Below, in pieces: positions 23,774 to 35,577 of a DNA stretch of 64,000 nt. This DNA is from Lonicera japonica (lineage: Eukaryota; Streptophyta; Magnoliopsida; Dipsacales; Caprifoliaceae). The position numbers and the translations under genes are program-made. The stretch spans positions 23,027,601 through 23,091,600 of the forward strand of contig CM038470.1 of NCBI GenBank assembly GCA_021464415.1, given 5' to 3'. Position 1 is the stretch's first letter. Each line of letters begins with the position of its first letter. The notes beneath the pieces were generated by a model that was not told the DNA's origin, made no database searches, and saw only the letters and a program-made list of their open reading frames with translations.

Positions 23774-24448
23774 CTATGGGCAAAACACAACCCTATAGTT
23801 GGTACCACTAGGGCAAGTAAAAAGACTTGTTGGATCATCTTGTGGGTAGCTATAAGAAGTTGGGCACCTCTCCTTGAAGAACCGAGAATAATCCGTAGGC
23901 GCACAACTTCCAGGCCCATCAGTACAACAATATTGGTTGCCTCCAAAAGTTGTGCATGGATTGTTACAACCCCCGGGAACTCGCAGCTGAGCTGGGCATT
24001 GGTCGTTTATGGGAGCATTACACACAATATCGCGGCACCCAATGCCAGTAAAGGTCATTGGAATGTTAAACCCATCAACGAGAGAGATGTCAACATAGTC
24101 CAAGTTATTGGGCTGGTTCAGGGCGAACTCAGCAAGGGTATTTGGTGGCCGGCCATAGCCCTGGCATTCTAGGAGTCCGTTACAATCGCCAGTTTGGCAC
24201 TGGCCTCGTCCATTGGCATCAAAGTTACAGTTGGTTCGGCCCCATATGCGAGCGTTAGTTGTACCAGGAGCCACGTCCAAGGTCCAAGTTTGGCCTCGGT
24301 CGAGTCGCCTGCCCCCACCAGGTGATGCTGCAGCCCAAACCGGGTAGGTACATTGGTTTACAACATTAAAAGTGGCTCCATTAGTGAAGGTAAAGTATAG
24401 ACCAAATAGAATGGAGAACAAAATGGGAAGGTTTTTGTTGAAACTCAT
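23774..24448 (-). CDS. Thaumatin-like protein (PR-5 family), copy A
   Basis: This is an intronless gene for a 224-residue secreted thaumatin-like protein. Residues 1-24 form a hydrophobic signal peptide, and the mature protein starts ATFNVVNQC. The thaumatin signature [16 protein letters not shown] is present. All 16 cysteines needed for the eight disulfide bonds can be counted, and the acidic-cleft residues (R of GRTNC, E of LAEF, D of VDGF, D of CRD) are in place. The protein ends at FCP with no extension of the kind that sends some osmotins to the vacuole, so export to the cell wall space is likely. PR-5 proteins commonly act against fungi by disturbing membranes or binding glucans; that is family knowledge. 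The ATG at 24448 is the first in frame; upstream in-frame codons lack ATG and copy B starts at the same residue. It differs from copy B at 27 residues. Confidence 0.96.
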   Translation of the reverse strand: MSFNKNLPILFSILFGLYFTFTNGATFNVVNQCTYPVWAAASPGGGRRLDRGQTWTLDVAPGTTNARIWGRTNCNFDANGRGQCQTGDCNGLLECQGYGRPPNTLAEFALNQPNNLDYVDISLVDGFNIPMTFTGIGCRDIVCNAPINDQCPAQLRVPGGCNNPCTTFGGNQYCCTDGPGSCAPTDYSRFFKERCPTSYSYPQDDPTSLFTCPSGTNYRVVFCP

Positions 24449-24513
24449 ATTTAGGCAAGTAGTAAAGGTTTTTAGGCTATGTTGGTGTGGTTTTGAGAAC
24501 AAAGGCTAAGGGG

Positions 24514-24523
24514 TATATATATA
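24514..24523 (-). promoter_or_regulatory. TATA box of thaumatin-like gene A
   Basis: A TATATATATA stretch lies about 66-75 bases upstream of the ATG on the minus strand, in the same relative place as the TATATAAA of copy B. Confidence 0.65.
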
Positions 24524-24555
24524 GTGAATTTAGGTGGCCTTTACGTGTTAGTTAC

Positions 24556-24650
24556 AAGGTCCTTAATTTCTACAAAGAAATTTCAAAGATGTTGATAAGC
24601 TTAATGTCTTGATATATCTAGATTAGATTAGACTTTGTCCTTTCCAATTA
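24556..24650 (-). promoter_or_regulatory. Conserved promoter block, copy A
   Basis: This block starts 'aaggtccttaatttctaca' and continues through 'tagattagactttgtcc' to 'ccaattatcc'. It is shared with copy B (43233-43318) and in part with the pseudogene (1851-1920). It lies directly upstream of the TATA box. I do not recognise a specific defence element in it. Confidence 0.5.
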
Positions 24651-26229
24651 TCCATCTAGTTTGGCAGAAAAAGGTATATATTTTATTTTATTTTTCATTG
24701 TGTCCCAAAATAAGATAAGTGTAAACGTAAAAGAGAAAAAAAAAATTATGACCAAAAATAGTAAGAAGAGAAGTCCAGAATTTGGGGCAATTTCAAAAGT
24801 CAGTTCGTTAGGCAAGAATACATAGAAACTTGTCCATAAAGATGAATGGCACATGCATGCCAGAAAATGAACCAAAAATTTCCTCAATTTCTAGGAAAGG
24901 CCCTACGGTGCTTCTTAAGCCTGACGGTCCAAATTAATGGGTTATAGAGTACTCAGGAGCACATGCTATGGACATTGTTAAATTTACAAATTTTCCATAT
25001 TTGTCTCACAATGGGTACAACAAATTTGTCAAAACTTGAAATTGTATAGCAGAAGAGGGCCAAACTTACTATACTGCTATATATGTTTGCTTCAGACGTG
25101 TAATAATATTTGAATTTTTGAGGTAGGAAGTTTAAATCATACAAAGATTTTAAGAGTTACGTAATAATATTTAAGATTTAAATATTTCATAAGGTTAAAC
25201 TGCTCAACTCAGAAGTTTAAATGTTAAATTTTTGGTTGAAAAGTTTTACATTTAAATGTCTGAAATGAAAATTTCACCATACTCATTATGGAAATCAATG
25301 AACTTAACTACCAAATAGCATGTAAATTTACTGTACACATTGCAGATGGTCCAAAGGGGCATACTCTGGACCGTCCACTGGCCGTGGCCACTTTCTTTGT
25401 TGTGGGCTAGTGACCCTACTTGATATTTAATATATATATATATATAAGGTATATTTTGGATACATCGTGCTAGTGCAAATGTATAATTGATAACACTTAA
25501 ATTTAAAAATAATAATTAACAATGGGTTCAAATTATAAATTAAACAAATTATGGTATGCAGCCCAAATATGTTTTTCATCAAAAATGCTATTCAGTTCAT
25601 AAAATGTTCCAAAAATGTTTAAAAATTGTCTCAACTAAAATTTTAGTGATAGAGATGCACTGCAACATGTTACTGGGTTGTGTTTTTAGCGCCGAGTAGT
25701 ATTGCTTATTTCTCATTTGTTTCAATTGATAATTTGGTCATTAAAGTCGGTGTAAGATTTGGGACACGTGCATTATTAGCTTAATGACTCCACTGACCAA
25801 GTTTTTTTACTACGGCATTGGCCCATCCACCAATTGATATATTTTATTTTGTCTAATTTGAGAGTGAGCCCGTCAAACATTGAACATATACATTTAGTAT
25901 TAAGAACAAAGAATTTAGGGATGGCAAAATAAAAAAATCTCATTTATTTTTATTTTTATTTTTTTGTAGGGGACAAGTAGGGTAATGCATAGGGAGTGAG
26001 TAAATAATATGTAGTGTTGAAAAAATTGAGGTTGACGAATTTATTTCTTGGGTTTATCCTTTGTGTAGTGGCACTGTCCGGATTAAAAATATTTCATAGA
26101 TTTATTATTTTAAAATAAAAATAAAATCAAAGTTCCAATAATTTAAATAGAGATTAATCAACCATACATATAAATAAACCGTTGCAACGATTGAGTATAA
26201 TAGATTTAGTGAAAAAACGTTAAATAAAG

Positions 26230-26270
26230 AAATTAAAGATTCATAAATAAAGAAATTAAAGATTCATAAC
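26230..26270. repeat. Short tandem repeat, 22-bp unit
   Basis: The unit 'aataaagaaattaaagattcat' occurs twice in a row. Confidence 0.7.
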
Positions 26271-26759
26271 ATTTAAATGATTCTTTTTATAATTATTTAG
26301 CTGCTTGTATGGAGATGAATACCACCCCTTACGTCAGAAATCTAGCAAGCAATATTAAATTCTTACGCCAAGTAATCACACAATCCTTATTACGCCCGTT
26401 GTTTTCAATAACAAATTAATTAAAAGGGACAAAGAAAATGCTTTTCTAACAAAGTTTCCCACCTATTCATGGGCGGATCTAAGATTTTCGTGAGTGAATT
26501 GAACTAAGAGTAAATTTCACAATACAAAAAATTTAATAAAATTAAATACGTTTTTCTTCTCAAATTAAGATTTAGTTATCAATATAAGGTGTTTATTTTA
26601 TCGTGCGGGCTTTATGCAATTGATCATTATTATATAGATATCCCTTACACAATCTATGTTATCAAAAGGATTTCGGAGACTCACCAAAGCACAAAAGTCC
26701 GGATCTTTCATAAAATGGATTCTTATTCGAAGATCGAGTGCATAACTGTATAGATAAGC

Positions 26760-26996
26760 TCACACTAACCCATCAATTTGGAATCCAATTTGAGATTTTC
26801 CTTGGGAGGTATCCGGAAGGAATTGAAATGGAATAATTCTGCTAGTGATTATTACATTACGTAGTTGATTTTGTAGCAAATTTTCAGCATGGTTACTATT
26901 ATTATGGTTTGGCTGGACTGGAATGAAAGACCAAGAGTCAAATAAATGCTTCGAATATTCAAATTTGATTGTTTTTGCATGTGGCTTATTATCCAT
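26760..26996 (-). CDS. Hypothetical 78-codon ORF in unit 2 flank
   Basis: This ORF has a true ATG at 26996 and 78 codons. I do not recognise the protein, which is polar and rich in Asn and Gln. The paralogous stretch in unit 3 (about 49340-49570) has lost the ATG, carries indels and has several stops, so the frame is not preserved there. That argues either for a relic of an older gene or for a chance ORF. No splice sites or promoter support it. Confidence 0.2.
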   Translation of the reverse strand: MDNKPHAKTIKFEYSKHLFDSWSFIPVQPNHNNSNHAENLLQNQLRNVIITSRIIPFQFLPDTSQGKSQIGFQIDGLV

Positions 26997-27137
26997 CCTT
27001 ATTAATTCTTTATCTTTTTCATCAAACTTAAAGCTAAGAAATTAGATTAATAAATAAAACAAAAAATTAATTTCAAAAGTAAACATTTTAAGAGAATATT
27101 AATTTCAATTCTTATACCAAAATAAATAAATAAAAAA

Positions 27138-27225
27138 AACTAGTAATCCCATTGCCAAGACTTGAACCCGAATCTCTTGGGTAAAAGCTAAGTACGCTGA
27201 CCAACAAGATTACAACAGAATTGAA
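27138..27225 (-). mobile_element. tRNA-derived SINE head or tRNA-like remnant
   Basis: On the minus strand a B-box GGTTCAAGTCT (27159-27169) follows an A-box-like TTGGTCAGCGTAC (around 27195-27207) at the spacing seen in tRNA-derived SINEs. The whole cannot fold as a normal tRNA, since the acceptor stem does not pair. No clear tail or target duplication was found. Confidence 0.45.
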
Positions 27226-28179
27226 AACATATCTGCAGACTATGTTAGTTGTACTAGTTAGTAAGTAATTAATCATTTAATAATAATCGAAATAGAACAA
27301 AGAAAAGTACTGATTGCTGTTTCTAACAAAATCAATTTCGTGATAATATTGTTACTTTACTGGTTTGACGACAATCAAGTAGTATAGTAATTTTTGTTTC
27401 TTTCCTTCTTCCATTTTTTTCCTCGTGTTTTTGCTACTCCTTCCATATTTTAAATTATGGGTACACTTATTATCAAAACAATTATATTTTTATCAGAGCA
27501 TAGTACTGCTTTGAGAAATTACACAATATTTTTCTAAAGTTGTATATTGCTCATGCAATATAGATAAATGTTTTGGTAGTAATGCCACCCTAAATTTTTT
27601 GTGCCACGTCAATTCATTTTTATTCTTTTCAATTAGTACAAGCTACGGATGTATCAAGTATTCAAAGGGGAGGAGATGTATGCCAAAAAACTCAAACTAT
27701 TGCTCTCTTACAACTAACAACTAACAACGTACTCTAATCATGTGGACGATCATGTTCCTTTGTTGTGTCTTGAATTGAATCCCTTTTACTTTATGTTGTT
27801 AGTGGGACAATCATGTTCCAAAGCACCAAAAAGAGTGCCGTTTGGGTTCCTTCGAAATAAGCCATTTGAATTACTATAAACCCGTACGTGCGCCACAGAC
27901 ACATACAGTGGGCGATGAAATCACAAGCAACTCATGAATGCCGGTTTCGAGACAGACCTCTCTTTTGTCGTTGGGCATTATTACATTTTTTTCTCTTCTA
28001 CTTCTACTACCAGAGTGAAGTGGAGTGGAGTTTATCAAAATTAATTCTATCTGTTTTCTCTCATTTGTTATATATACCTTATTGCACTTTGCGTAAGGTT
28101 TACTTGTTTTTTACTCTATTCAGCATCCAAGTACTCTAGAGAGAGAAGAATAGTAGTGTAGTATTAGTACTAGTGAGTA

Positions 28180-28410
28180 ATGAGTGATCATGGCAGATTG
28201 AGGACTGGTGGTAATAGGGTTGGTGTTGTTTGTGGTGTTGACGCCATGGCGGTTGTTCAAGTTACCGGGGAATTGAAAAGCAGGCCGATTAAGTTTGCAA
28301 ACATGCAGAGAAGCAGTGACTCCTTATATACTAGTCCCACTCCATCCTCTTCTTCGACCTCATCGCCATTGATTTCCACATCTCCTCTGTCAACCCCATC
28401 CACAAGATGA
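28180..28410 (+). CDS. Hypothetical 76-residue protein or truncated first exon
   Basis: This open frame has an ATG at 28180. A promoter-like stretch lies upstream (TATATATA near 28068 and a C/T-rich leader). The product begins with a Gly- and Val-rich part and ends with a run of Ser, Thr and Pro. I do not recognise it. The stop lies within the left copy of a 15-bp direct repeat (28400-28414). A second short open frame, shifted by one base, runs through the stop to about 28552. It could be the remains of a gene whose 3' part was displaced, or chance. This part has no match in unit 3. Confidence 0.3.
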   Translation: MSDHGRLRTGGNRVGVVCGVDAMAVVQVTGELKSRPIKFANMQRSSDSLYTSPTPSSSSTSSPLISTSPLSTPSTR

Positions 28411-29037
28411 AGGCAGGTTGTGTGAAGTTCATGTAATTGATAACTTGAACGAAGTATTTATGGGAATTCAAGTACGAGGCCGTAAGATTGAGATCATCTT
28501 CACAAGAAAGTTCGTACCTTTGGTCATCATAGTTCTTTGGATCACTTTTTAATCAAAAAGCGTAGCTTATGTTATGGATATATATATATATGTATATATA
28601 TAAGAGCATTTCTCATAAGAACCTTAACTTAAGATCCTTATTTACGGACTTACCCTTTTGACACGCTTCCCGATGGAATTTTTTTATGAAATTTGGTGGG
28701 GGATGTTCTTCATCGTGTGTAGAACATCTCCACCAAATTTCATCAAAAAATTAAACCGGGAAGTGGGTTAACTACATGATTGAAAAATATTAGACATATA
28801 TATATCTATTTCTGGACCAGAATTTTTTAATCCTATAGTTAACCCACTTCCCGGTTGGATTTTCTGATGAAATTTGGTGGAGATGTTCTACACACAATGA
28901 AGAACATCTCCACCAAATTTCATCAAAAAATTCCATCGGGAAGCGTGCCAAAAGAGCAAATCCGTAAATAAGGACCTTAAGTTAAGGTCCTTACTTGAAA
29001 TTTTCCATATATATATATATTGCCACAAGATGAAGGC
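28400..29037. repeat. 15-bp direct repeat flanking a 608-bp segment
   Basis: The word ccacaagatgaaggc occurs at 28400-28414 and 29023-29037. It brackets about 190 bases of unknown sequence, a TA-rich tract and a MITE. The arrangement resembles a target duplication around a retroposed piece, but no poly(A) is visible. Confidence 0.5.
28603..29006. mobile_element. Inverted-repeat MITE with nested palindromes
   Basis: The ends AGAGCATTTCTCATAAGAACC and GGTCCTTACTTGAAATTTTCC pair, and almost the whole element folds on itself around 28820. Each arm holds a smaller palindrome ('ccaccaaatttcatcaaaaaa' and its reverse). It is inserted in a TA-repeat, so the target duplication (possibly TA) cannot be resolved. 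It is non-coding. Confidence 0.75.
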
Positions 29038-30157
29038 TCTCACCTCACCTTCTATATTTATATTCTTGATGCCAGTCTTCCAAAAGGAAGTGGCCTACGC
29101 AGTAGGCTGTTCTCCTTGGCAATATGGGAGTGTTTTTTTTCCCCTCTTAATTACTTCTGTTTGTATCTGAATGATAAGAAATGTTTGGTTGCACAACTCT
29201 CTACATACACAAATTTTAATTTACTGGTAGGCAGGCCTAAGCACTTTTTAAACTTAGAACTCTTATAAAAAAATAATATATTCCACTTTTTATGTGTGCT
29301 GTGAATTTACGATCTATTAAAAACCACTAATACCTGAACCAAATGAGCAAGAATTGGTTCTGCAGATTATTCTGCTTGAGGGTACTACAAAATCAGTGGA
29401 AATGAGAAAATGGATGTGGGAAACCCCGCAAAAGAGTTTGATCTTTTGTAAGTGCCATAAAAATTACACAAGTGAAAAATACGAGCGAAATGATTCGTTG
29501 TTATCCCTATATTATATTATTCCACTCTAGAATTCTAAGACTAAAGAAGAACTTCTAGCCATTTTCAATGTTACATCCTATGCCCGTGCCAGTGACAATA
29601 TAAACATTTCCTCAGAAAATAACAATTTCTGGCATGTATATTCCAATTCTAACTAGTCTAAGAAATTATCTACTGCTTTCTTTCGCCGCAAGCATCAGCT
29701 TCGTGGAATTTTCCAGGGTGCATAACATATGGGATAATTTAAGTTAAAGCCCTTTCTAAATCATAAGACAGCCGTTGCAGACACAATTGATGTGAATCAT
29801 AACGTATGAACTTGAAAATCTTGGACAATCAACCTTAAGGTTCGATAATGAAAACTTCCACAAATAGATTGTTAGGCTGTAACTAAAATGGAGGATAAGT
29901 ACATTCCTCCATGTTCCACTTAGATTAGACATTAGAGTACCTAAACACAACTAATTAGTTAATGGGCATAGGGGATTTTACATGGCCTAGCTAGATCCAG
30001 AAAAGAGTTGCTACTATTTCTCCAAGAAAATAAAAGGACGTAATGTGCAAAAAGTACGTAGCAGGTAGATTTCATTGGTCCTTCACTCGTCACAGCAATC
30101 AATCAATCATTCAACTGATAGATATATAGATAGATAGATAACGATGCCCTGCCATGG
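29038..30157. other. No recognisable gene
   Basis: There are short open frames only (for example 29020-29268), without known motifs. A short GATA/TAGA microsatellite (about 30117-30140) lies just left of the Ty3/Gypsy insertion site. Confidence 0.5.
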
Positions 30158-30759
30158 TGTCACGGGTTGCCTCCCAACAGCACTCGTGACTGACTACACT
30201 GCACCAACACCGTGCACGCTCCCGAGCGCAGCACGGCCCAACAAGAGATCCAGCACCAGCACAACCAGGTCGTCAAGCATCATCTAGTTTTAGACTTGTG
30301 CTTAGGCTAGCTTTTTGGAGAATTGTATTCTCATATGTAAATATTGTTTCCATGTAAATAGATCTAGGAATTTCCTTTGTAATCGCATTTTCATTTCCGT
30401 TGTAATCATGTTCTTGTAACTTGTGTGAGCCAACGTGCACTGCTACCACTTTGGTATTTTCATTAAGTGGTTATATGTGGGGATAAGACTATCTGCCTCA
30501 CACCCGAATTGCCTACCAGTGCACGTTGTCTAGCACTCTGTTTCAAGCTCTTACTTTATTTCATACTGTAATAGCTTTTCATGTAATCAAGTTTAATGCA
30601 ATGAAGTGATTTCAATTTATGCTCAAGCTCTTTTCAAATTACTGTTGTTGCATGTTGTTCGTTGATTGTAATTAAGATTCGATTGAACTCGACAGGGCTA
30701 TCAGTTAGCACGGTCGCTCACGCGGCCTCCTTTGTGCCATCAAAGGACGCCCCGTGACA
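30158..30759 (+). repeat. 5' LTR of Ty3/Gypsy element
   Basis: This 602-bp LTR runs TGTCACGGG to CCCGTGACA, with 9-bp inverted ends. It is about 98.5% identical to the 3' LTR by eye. Confidence 0.97.
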
Positions 30760-30761
30760 GT

Positions 30762-30772
30762 TGGTATCAGAG
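30762..30772 (+). other. Primer-binding site, initiator tRNA-Met
   Basis: TGGTATCAGAG, two bases after the LTR, is complementary to the 3' end of plant initiator tRNA-Met. This is the usual primer for Ty3/Gypsy and many Copia elements. Confidence 0.93.
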
Positions 30773-30829
30773 GGATTGTTTTCGATTGCTGCCTTGTGAA
30801 GCCTAGTCTGTTTATCTGGTGATATTACG

Positions 30830-33800
30830 ATGGGAACTAATAGCCAGCGAATCGAGGCCCTCGAAAGGAATGTTGGCATACTGATGGAAAAGATGGGTGG
30901 AACACCCTCTCTTGTCGATTGTGTGCAAAGTTTGGAGATACTTAGCCAAACTGTCCCACCCGGGGGTGCGTCGAGTAGCTCGTCCGCACTCGTAGACCGT
31001 ATACAAGATTTGGAGGAAGGCCTCCAAAACCTTCAGGGAACCCCACTGGGAGAAAACTTTGGGGAGATGATTGAGGAGATGAGAAACGAAATCAATCAGC
31101 TCAATCATAAATTGACTATTGTGTCAATGGCGGTTGCAAACTCACCAGTTGGGGGTGGAGAGCGCACTAAGATGAAAGTGCCCGAACCCAAAGCATTCAC
31201 TAGTGTTCGTGATGCTAGGGAATTAGAGAACTTTGTGTTTGACATGGAACAGTATTTCCGTGCCACAAAGGTCGACGCAGAGGACGTCAAGGTATCCACT
31301 GCATCTATGTACTTATCCGGGGACGCCAAGTTATGGTGGCGGAACAAGTATAATGACATTCAAGCTGGCGAGTGCGAGATCAACACTTGGGAAAACCTGA
31401 AAAGAGAATTGCGTGCGCGATTCCTTCCCGAAAACACTTCCCATAATGCGAGACAAGAACTCCTTCAAACCAAACACTCAGGAAGCATCAAGGAGTATGT
31501 CAACGCATTCACCACCATCATGTTAGATATCCACGATATGAATGATGCTGATAGATTATTCTTCTTCATGATTGGGTTGCAACCTTGGGCCAAGAATGAA
31601 TTAAACCGAAGGCAAGTTAAGACGTTACCTCAAGCCATATCAGCTGCGGAATGCTTGCAAGATTATACTGCAGCTCCCAAAACTAATGCAACAAGAAACA
31701 GACAAGCGAAGAATGCTGGGGAGAGAAAGCAAAATTATCAAGCCAAACCAGTTGGGGGAGGCAACGCACCCACCAGGTCGTTTAATAAGCAAAATAATTT
31801 CAAGAATGAGAACAAGTTCACTGGGAACTCTCAAGCTGGCAGTAGTGGGAAGAAGCCCTTCTCTCCTAGACCTTGTCATTTGTGTCGTGGTGATCATTTC
31901 ATGGCCAACTGCCCTGACAAGCAACTTCTAAGTGCTCTGGTTGCCAGAGATGGCGGCATGTTTCCTAAAATACCATCTGCCTCCGGACAACCTTTTTGTA
32001 CCCAGCCAAATGACCACGCAGAGTCTGAGAAAGAAACCGAAGAGTGTGAAGGAGCTTCACTTGGTGCTTATCAAGGGCAGTTCATGCATTCTTGTAACGC
32101 GGTGACATTAGAAGAAGATCATCGACATAAAGGGAAGGTAGAACCAACCCCAAATGGGAGAGCATGTGTTGGGAAGAGTCCTCAAGGAAACAGCTTAATG
32201 TATGTTAATATCAAAATCAACGGGAAGCCGATTCAGGCCATGGTGGACACAGGCGCAACGCACAACTATCTGGCAAGTACCGAAGTCGAACGGTTAGGCC
32301 TTATCTTGGAGAAAGGAGTGGGCCGTGTGAAGGCCATTAACTCGGCCTCTCAACCTGTCGCTGGAATGGAGAAATCTGTGTTAGTGAAGGCGGGTCCTTA
32401 TGAAAGGAGAACCAACTTCTCAGTTGTGGTGATGGACGACTTCAAGGTTATCCTAGGGTTGGAGTTTTTAAGAGAAACTAAGGCTAGCGTTATGCCCAGC
32501 ACGAATAGCCTCATGATGCTCGGCAAGAACCCATGTGTCATCCCGGTGATGACCCCTTCAAGTAGTGGGAAGTTTTTATCGGCAATTCAACTGAAGAAGG
32601 GACTCAAGCAGGACAATCCCACTTTTGTGGCTGCACTGAAATGGGATGAAATTCAGGAGACATCAGGACCCCTACCGAGGTCCATTCGACGGGTGTTAAC
32701 CGAGTTCAAGGATGTGATGCCCGATAACCTTCCAAAGAAGTTACCTCCTCGTAGAGAAATAGATCATCAGATTGAACTTATACAGGGTACCAAGCCTCCA
32801 GTTCGCGCAGCCTATCGAATGTCTCAGCCTGAACTAGCCGAACTTCGAAAACAGCTAAGGGAACTATTAGATGCAGGTTTAGTGCAATCGGCCAAATCGC
32901 CATATGGTGCCCCCATCCTCTTTCAGAAAAAACAAGATGGTTCTTTAAGGATGTGTGTCGATTATCGAGCTCTCAATAAGGTAACCATCAGAAATAACTA
33001 TCCCATCCCTCTTGTGGCAGATTGTTTCGATCAACTCAGCTGAACAAAAGTGTTCACAAAGCTCGACCTTAGATCTGAATATTGGCAAGTTCGCATCGCA
33101 GCAGGCGATGAGGGAAAAACCACGTGCGTCACAAGATACGGAGCTTATGAATTCCTTGTTATGCCGTTTGGACTCGCGAATGCTCCAGCAACCTTCACCA
33201 CTTTGATGAATCAGGTTCTTAGGGACTACTTAGATGATTTTGTCGTGGTTTATCTCGATGATATTGTGGTTTACAAGTGAAAGCATGGAGGAGCACGAAA
33301 AGCACCTAAGGAGGGTATTTGAAAGACTTTGAAAGCATGAGTTGTATCTCAAGTTATCGAAGTGCTCCTTTGCACAGAAACGCATCAAGTTTTTGGGCCA
33401 CATCATCGAACAGGGAAGAGTACAGATGGATCCGGTTAAGGTCAAGGTCATCCGAGAGTGGCAGGCTCCCACCAATGTATCAGAACTCCGTTCTTTTCTG
33501 GGACTGGCCAATTACTATAGGAAGTTTATGAAAGACTACTCCGGTATTGCAATGCCCTTAACGGAACTCTTAAAGAATGCGAACGTTTGGAACTGGCCAA
33601 CAGGGTGCCAAGCTGCCTTTGATGCTTTAAAGAAGGCTATATCTGAAGACCCGGTTCTTGCTCTACCGGATGTGATCAAGCCGTTCGAAGTGCACACCGA
33701 TGCATCGGATATAGCCCTAAGAGGAGTCTTAATGCAGGAAAGTCATCCGGTAGCATACGAGAGTCGTAAGCTCAAGGACACCAAGAGGAGGTACTCTGCT

Positions 33801-35485
33801 CACGAGAAGGAGTTACTTGCAGTTGTCCATTGCCTGAGGTTATGGCGGCACTACCTTCTGGGTTCTCGATTTCTTGTGAAGACGAATAACACTGCGGTTA
33901 GCCACTTTCTCAGTCAACCAAAATTGAGTTCTAAACAAGCAAGGTGGCAGGAGTTACTTGCTGAATTCAACTTTTGGATAGAGTATAAAGCGGGTTCGAC
34001 CAATAAAGTAGCGGATGCTTTGAGCCACCGGGTTGAGTTCAACCAATAGGCTAACGCGTTCCTCAATGCCATTCTTCGAATCGATAATCAAGTGTCTACC
34101 GAAATCCGAAGCAAAATTAAGAACGCACTACCGCAAGATCCCGTTTCGGCTCAACTACTGAAGATGATCGAAAAAGGAAAAACGCGGCAGTTTTGGTTAG
34201 ACAACGGATTCATTTCCACAAAGGGAAATCGGGTCTTTGTTCCTCGAGTAGGTGATTTGAGGCGTACCCTGATTCGAGAATGTCATGATACCTTATGGGC
34301 GGGACACCCTGGGCAAGAAATGACGTTGGCCCTCCTCAAGCAAGGGTACTACTGGCCCCAAATGGAAGATGATGTGGAGAACTATGTTAGAACTTGCCTG
34401 ATTTGCCAACAAGACAAAATTGAGCGGAGACAGCCTGCAGGGTTACTACAACCTCTACCCATCCCGGAACGCCTTGGGAGAGCATTTCTCTCGATTTCAT
34501 ATCAGGTCTGCCCAAAGTGGGGGACTTGACAATTATCCTTGTGGTCGTTGATCGTTTTTCGAAGTATGCCACTTTTATTGCGGTTCCAAAGAACACATCG
34601 GGGGAGGAGACTGCACAACTATTCTTCAAGTATGTGGTTAAGTATTGGGAGATCCCTCGGAGCATTGTTAGTGATAGGGACTCACGATTCATGGGAAATT
34701 TTTGGAAGGAACTCTTTAAGGTTCTTGGCTCCAAGCTGTGTATGAGCTCCAGTTACCACCCTCAATCCGATGGACAGACTGAAAGATACAATGCGATGCT
34801 TGAGGAATATATGCGCCACTTCGCTAGTGCGACACAACGAAATTGGGTCAAGTTATTGGACGTGGCTCAACTGTGCTTCAACGCCCAGAAAAACTCCGGG
34901 ACGGGCAAGAGCGCCTTCGAAATCGTTACAGGAAAACAACCCATCCTTCCTCACACTGCCAACTCGATGCCAGTTTCAAAATCTCCTAGAGCCCGTAATT
35001 TCTCAGAAGAATGGAAGCAGAATATTGAGTTGGCTCGTTCGCACCTAGAGAATGCCACCCATCGAATAAAGAAGTATGCAGATCAGAAAAGGCGACCATT
35101 AGAGTTCCAGGTAGGAGATCTCGTGATGGTGAAGCTTCTCCCACAAGATAGGAATTTCTTGAGGGGTCGAGACCCACGCCTCCTGCAAAAATATGAGGGG
35201 CCGCTTAGAATTGTGAAGAAAATTGGAAAAGTGGCTTATCGGATTGAACCCCCTAGTTGGCTGAAGGTTCATCCAGTATTTCATGTCAGCATGCTGAAAC
35301 CGTACTTTGCTGATACTACCAATCCATCTCGGGGAGAGTCTAGTCGTCCAGGGCTAAAGCAGAGGGCAGAAGGGAAGCAATCAGTGGAATCCATCCTGGC
35401 CGATCGAGTTGTGACAGCTTCTCGCAAACAACACCAAGAGTTTCTCGTTAAATGGGTAGGAAGAGACCCAGAAGAGAACACTTGA
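30830..35485 (+). pseudogene. Gag-pol of Ty3/Gypsy chromovirus, interrupted
   Basis: The ATG is at 30830. The first open stretch (737 codons) covers gag, the zinc knuckle from residue 349 ([13 protein letters not shown], one residue short between C and H), the protease active site DTGA (residues 473-476) and the start of reverse transcriptase. A TGA at 33041-33043 stops it where a Trp is expected. Further lesions are a one-base shift ending in TGA at 33278, TGA at 33330, TAG at 34047, a one-base loss near 34472 and TGA at 35483. Between them the catalytic YLDD (33251-33262), an RNase H HTDASD segment, the integrase H-H-C-C zinc finger (about 34285-34410), the D-D-E core (about 34549-34780) and a chromodomain start (about 35390) are well preserved. 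The protein cannot be made whole from this copy. Confidence 0.93.
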
Positions 35486-35577
35486 GAAAGAGCATCAAAC
35501 CTATCGGCCTTCCAGGACCAGATCACAGCATACATCAACCAGTCGACGAGGGCGTCAACAGCTCTGGTGGGGGAGGA

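Larger units (their letters stand above)
22715..28130. repeat. Thaumatin duplication unit 2
   Basis: This unit matches unit 3 over most of its length. Anchors are 'tttgatttttgcttca' (22730 and 41428), the 3' flank (23500-23700 and 42180-42420), the gene, the promoter, 'ttagctgcttgtatggaga' (26298 and 47693), 'tatatagatatccct' (26631 and 49202) and 'caatcatgttcctttg' or close variants (27748 and 49716). It lacks the MITEs present in unit 3. The limits are by eye. Confidence 0.75.

Noticed and set aside
23732..24172. Plus-strand 146-codon frame opposite thaumatin copy A
   Set aside because: It is antisense to a well-supported gene, with composition expected of a shadow frame. The matching frames at 42882-43082 and 1528-1725 are shorter for the same reason.
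27138..27225. tRNA gene
   Set aside because: A and B boxes are present, but the acceptor and anticodon stems do not pair, so a SINE or tRNA relic is more likely.
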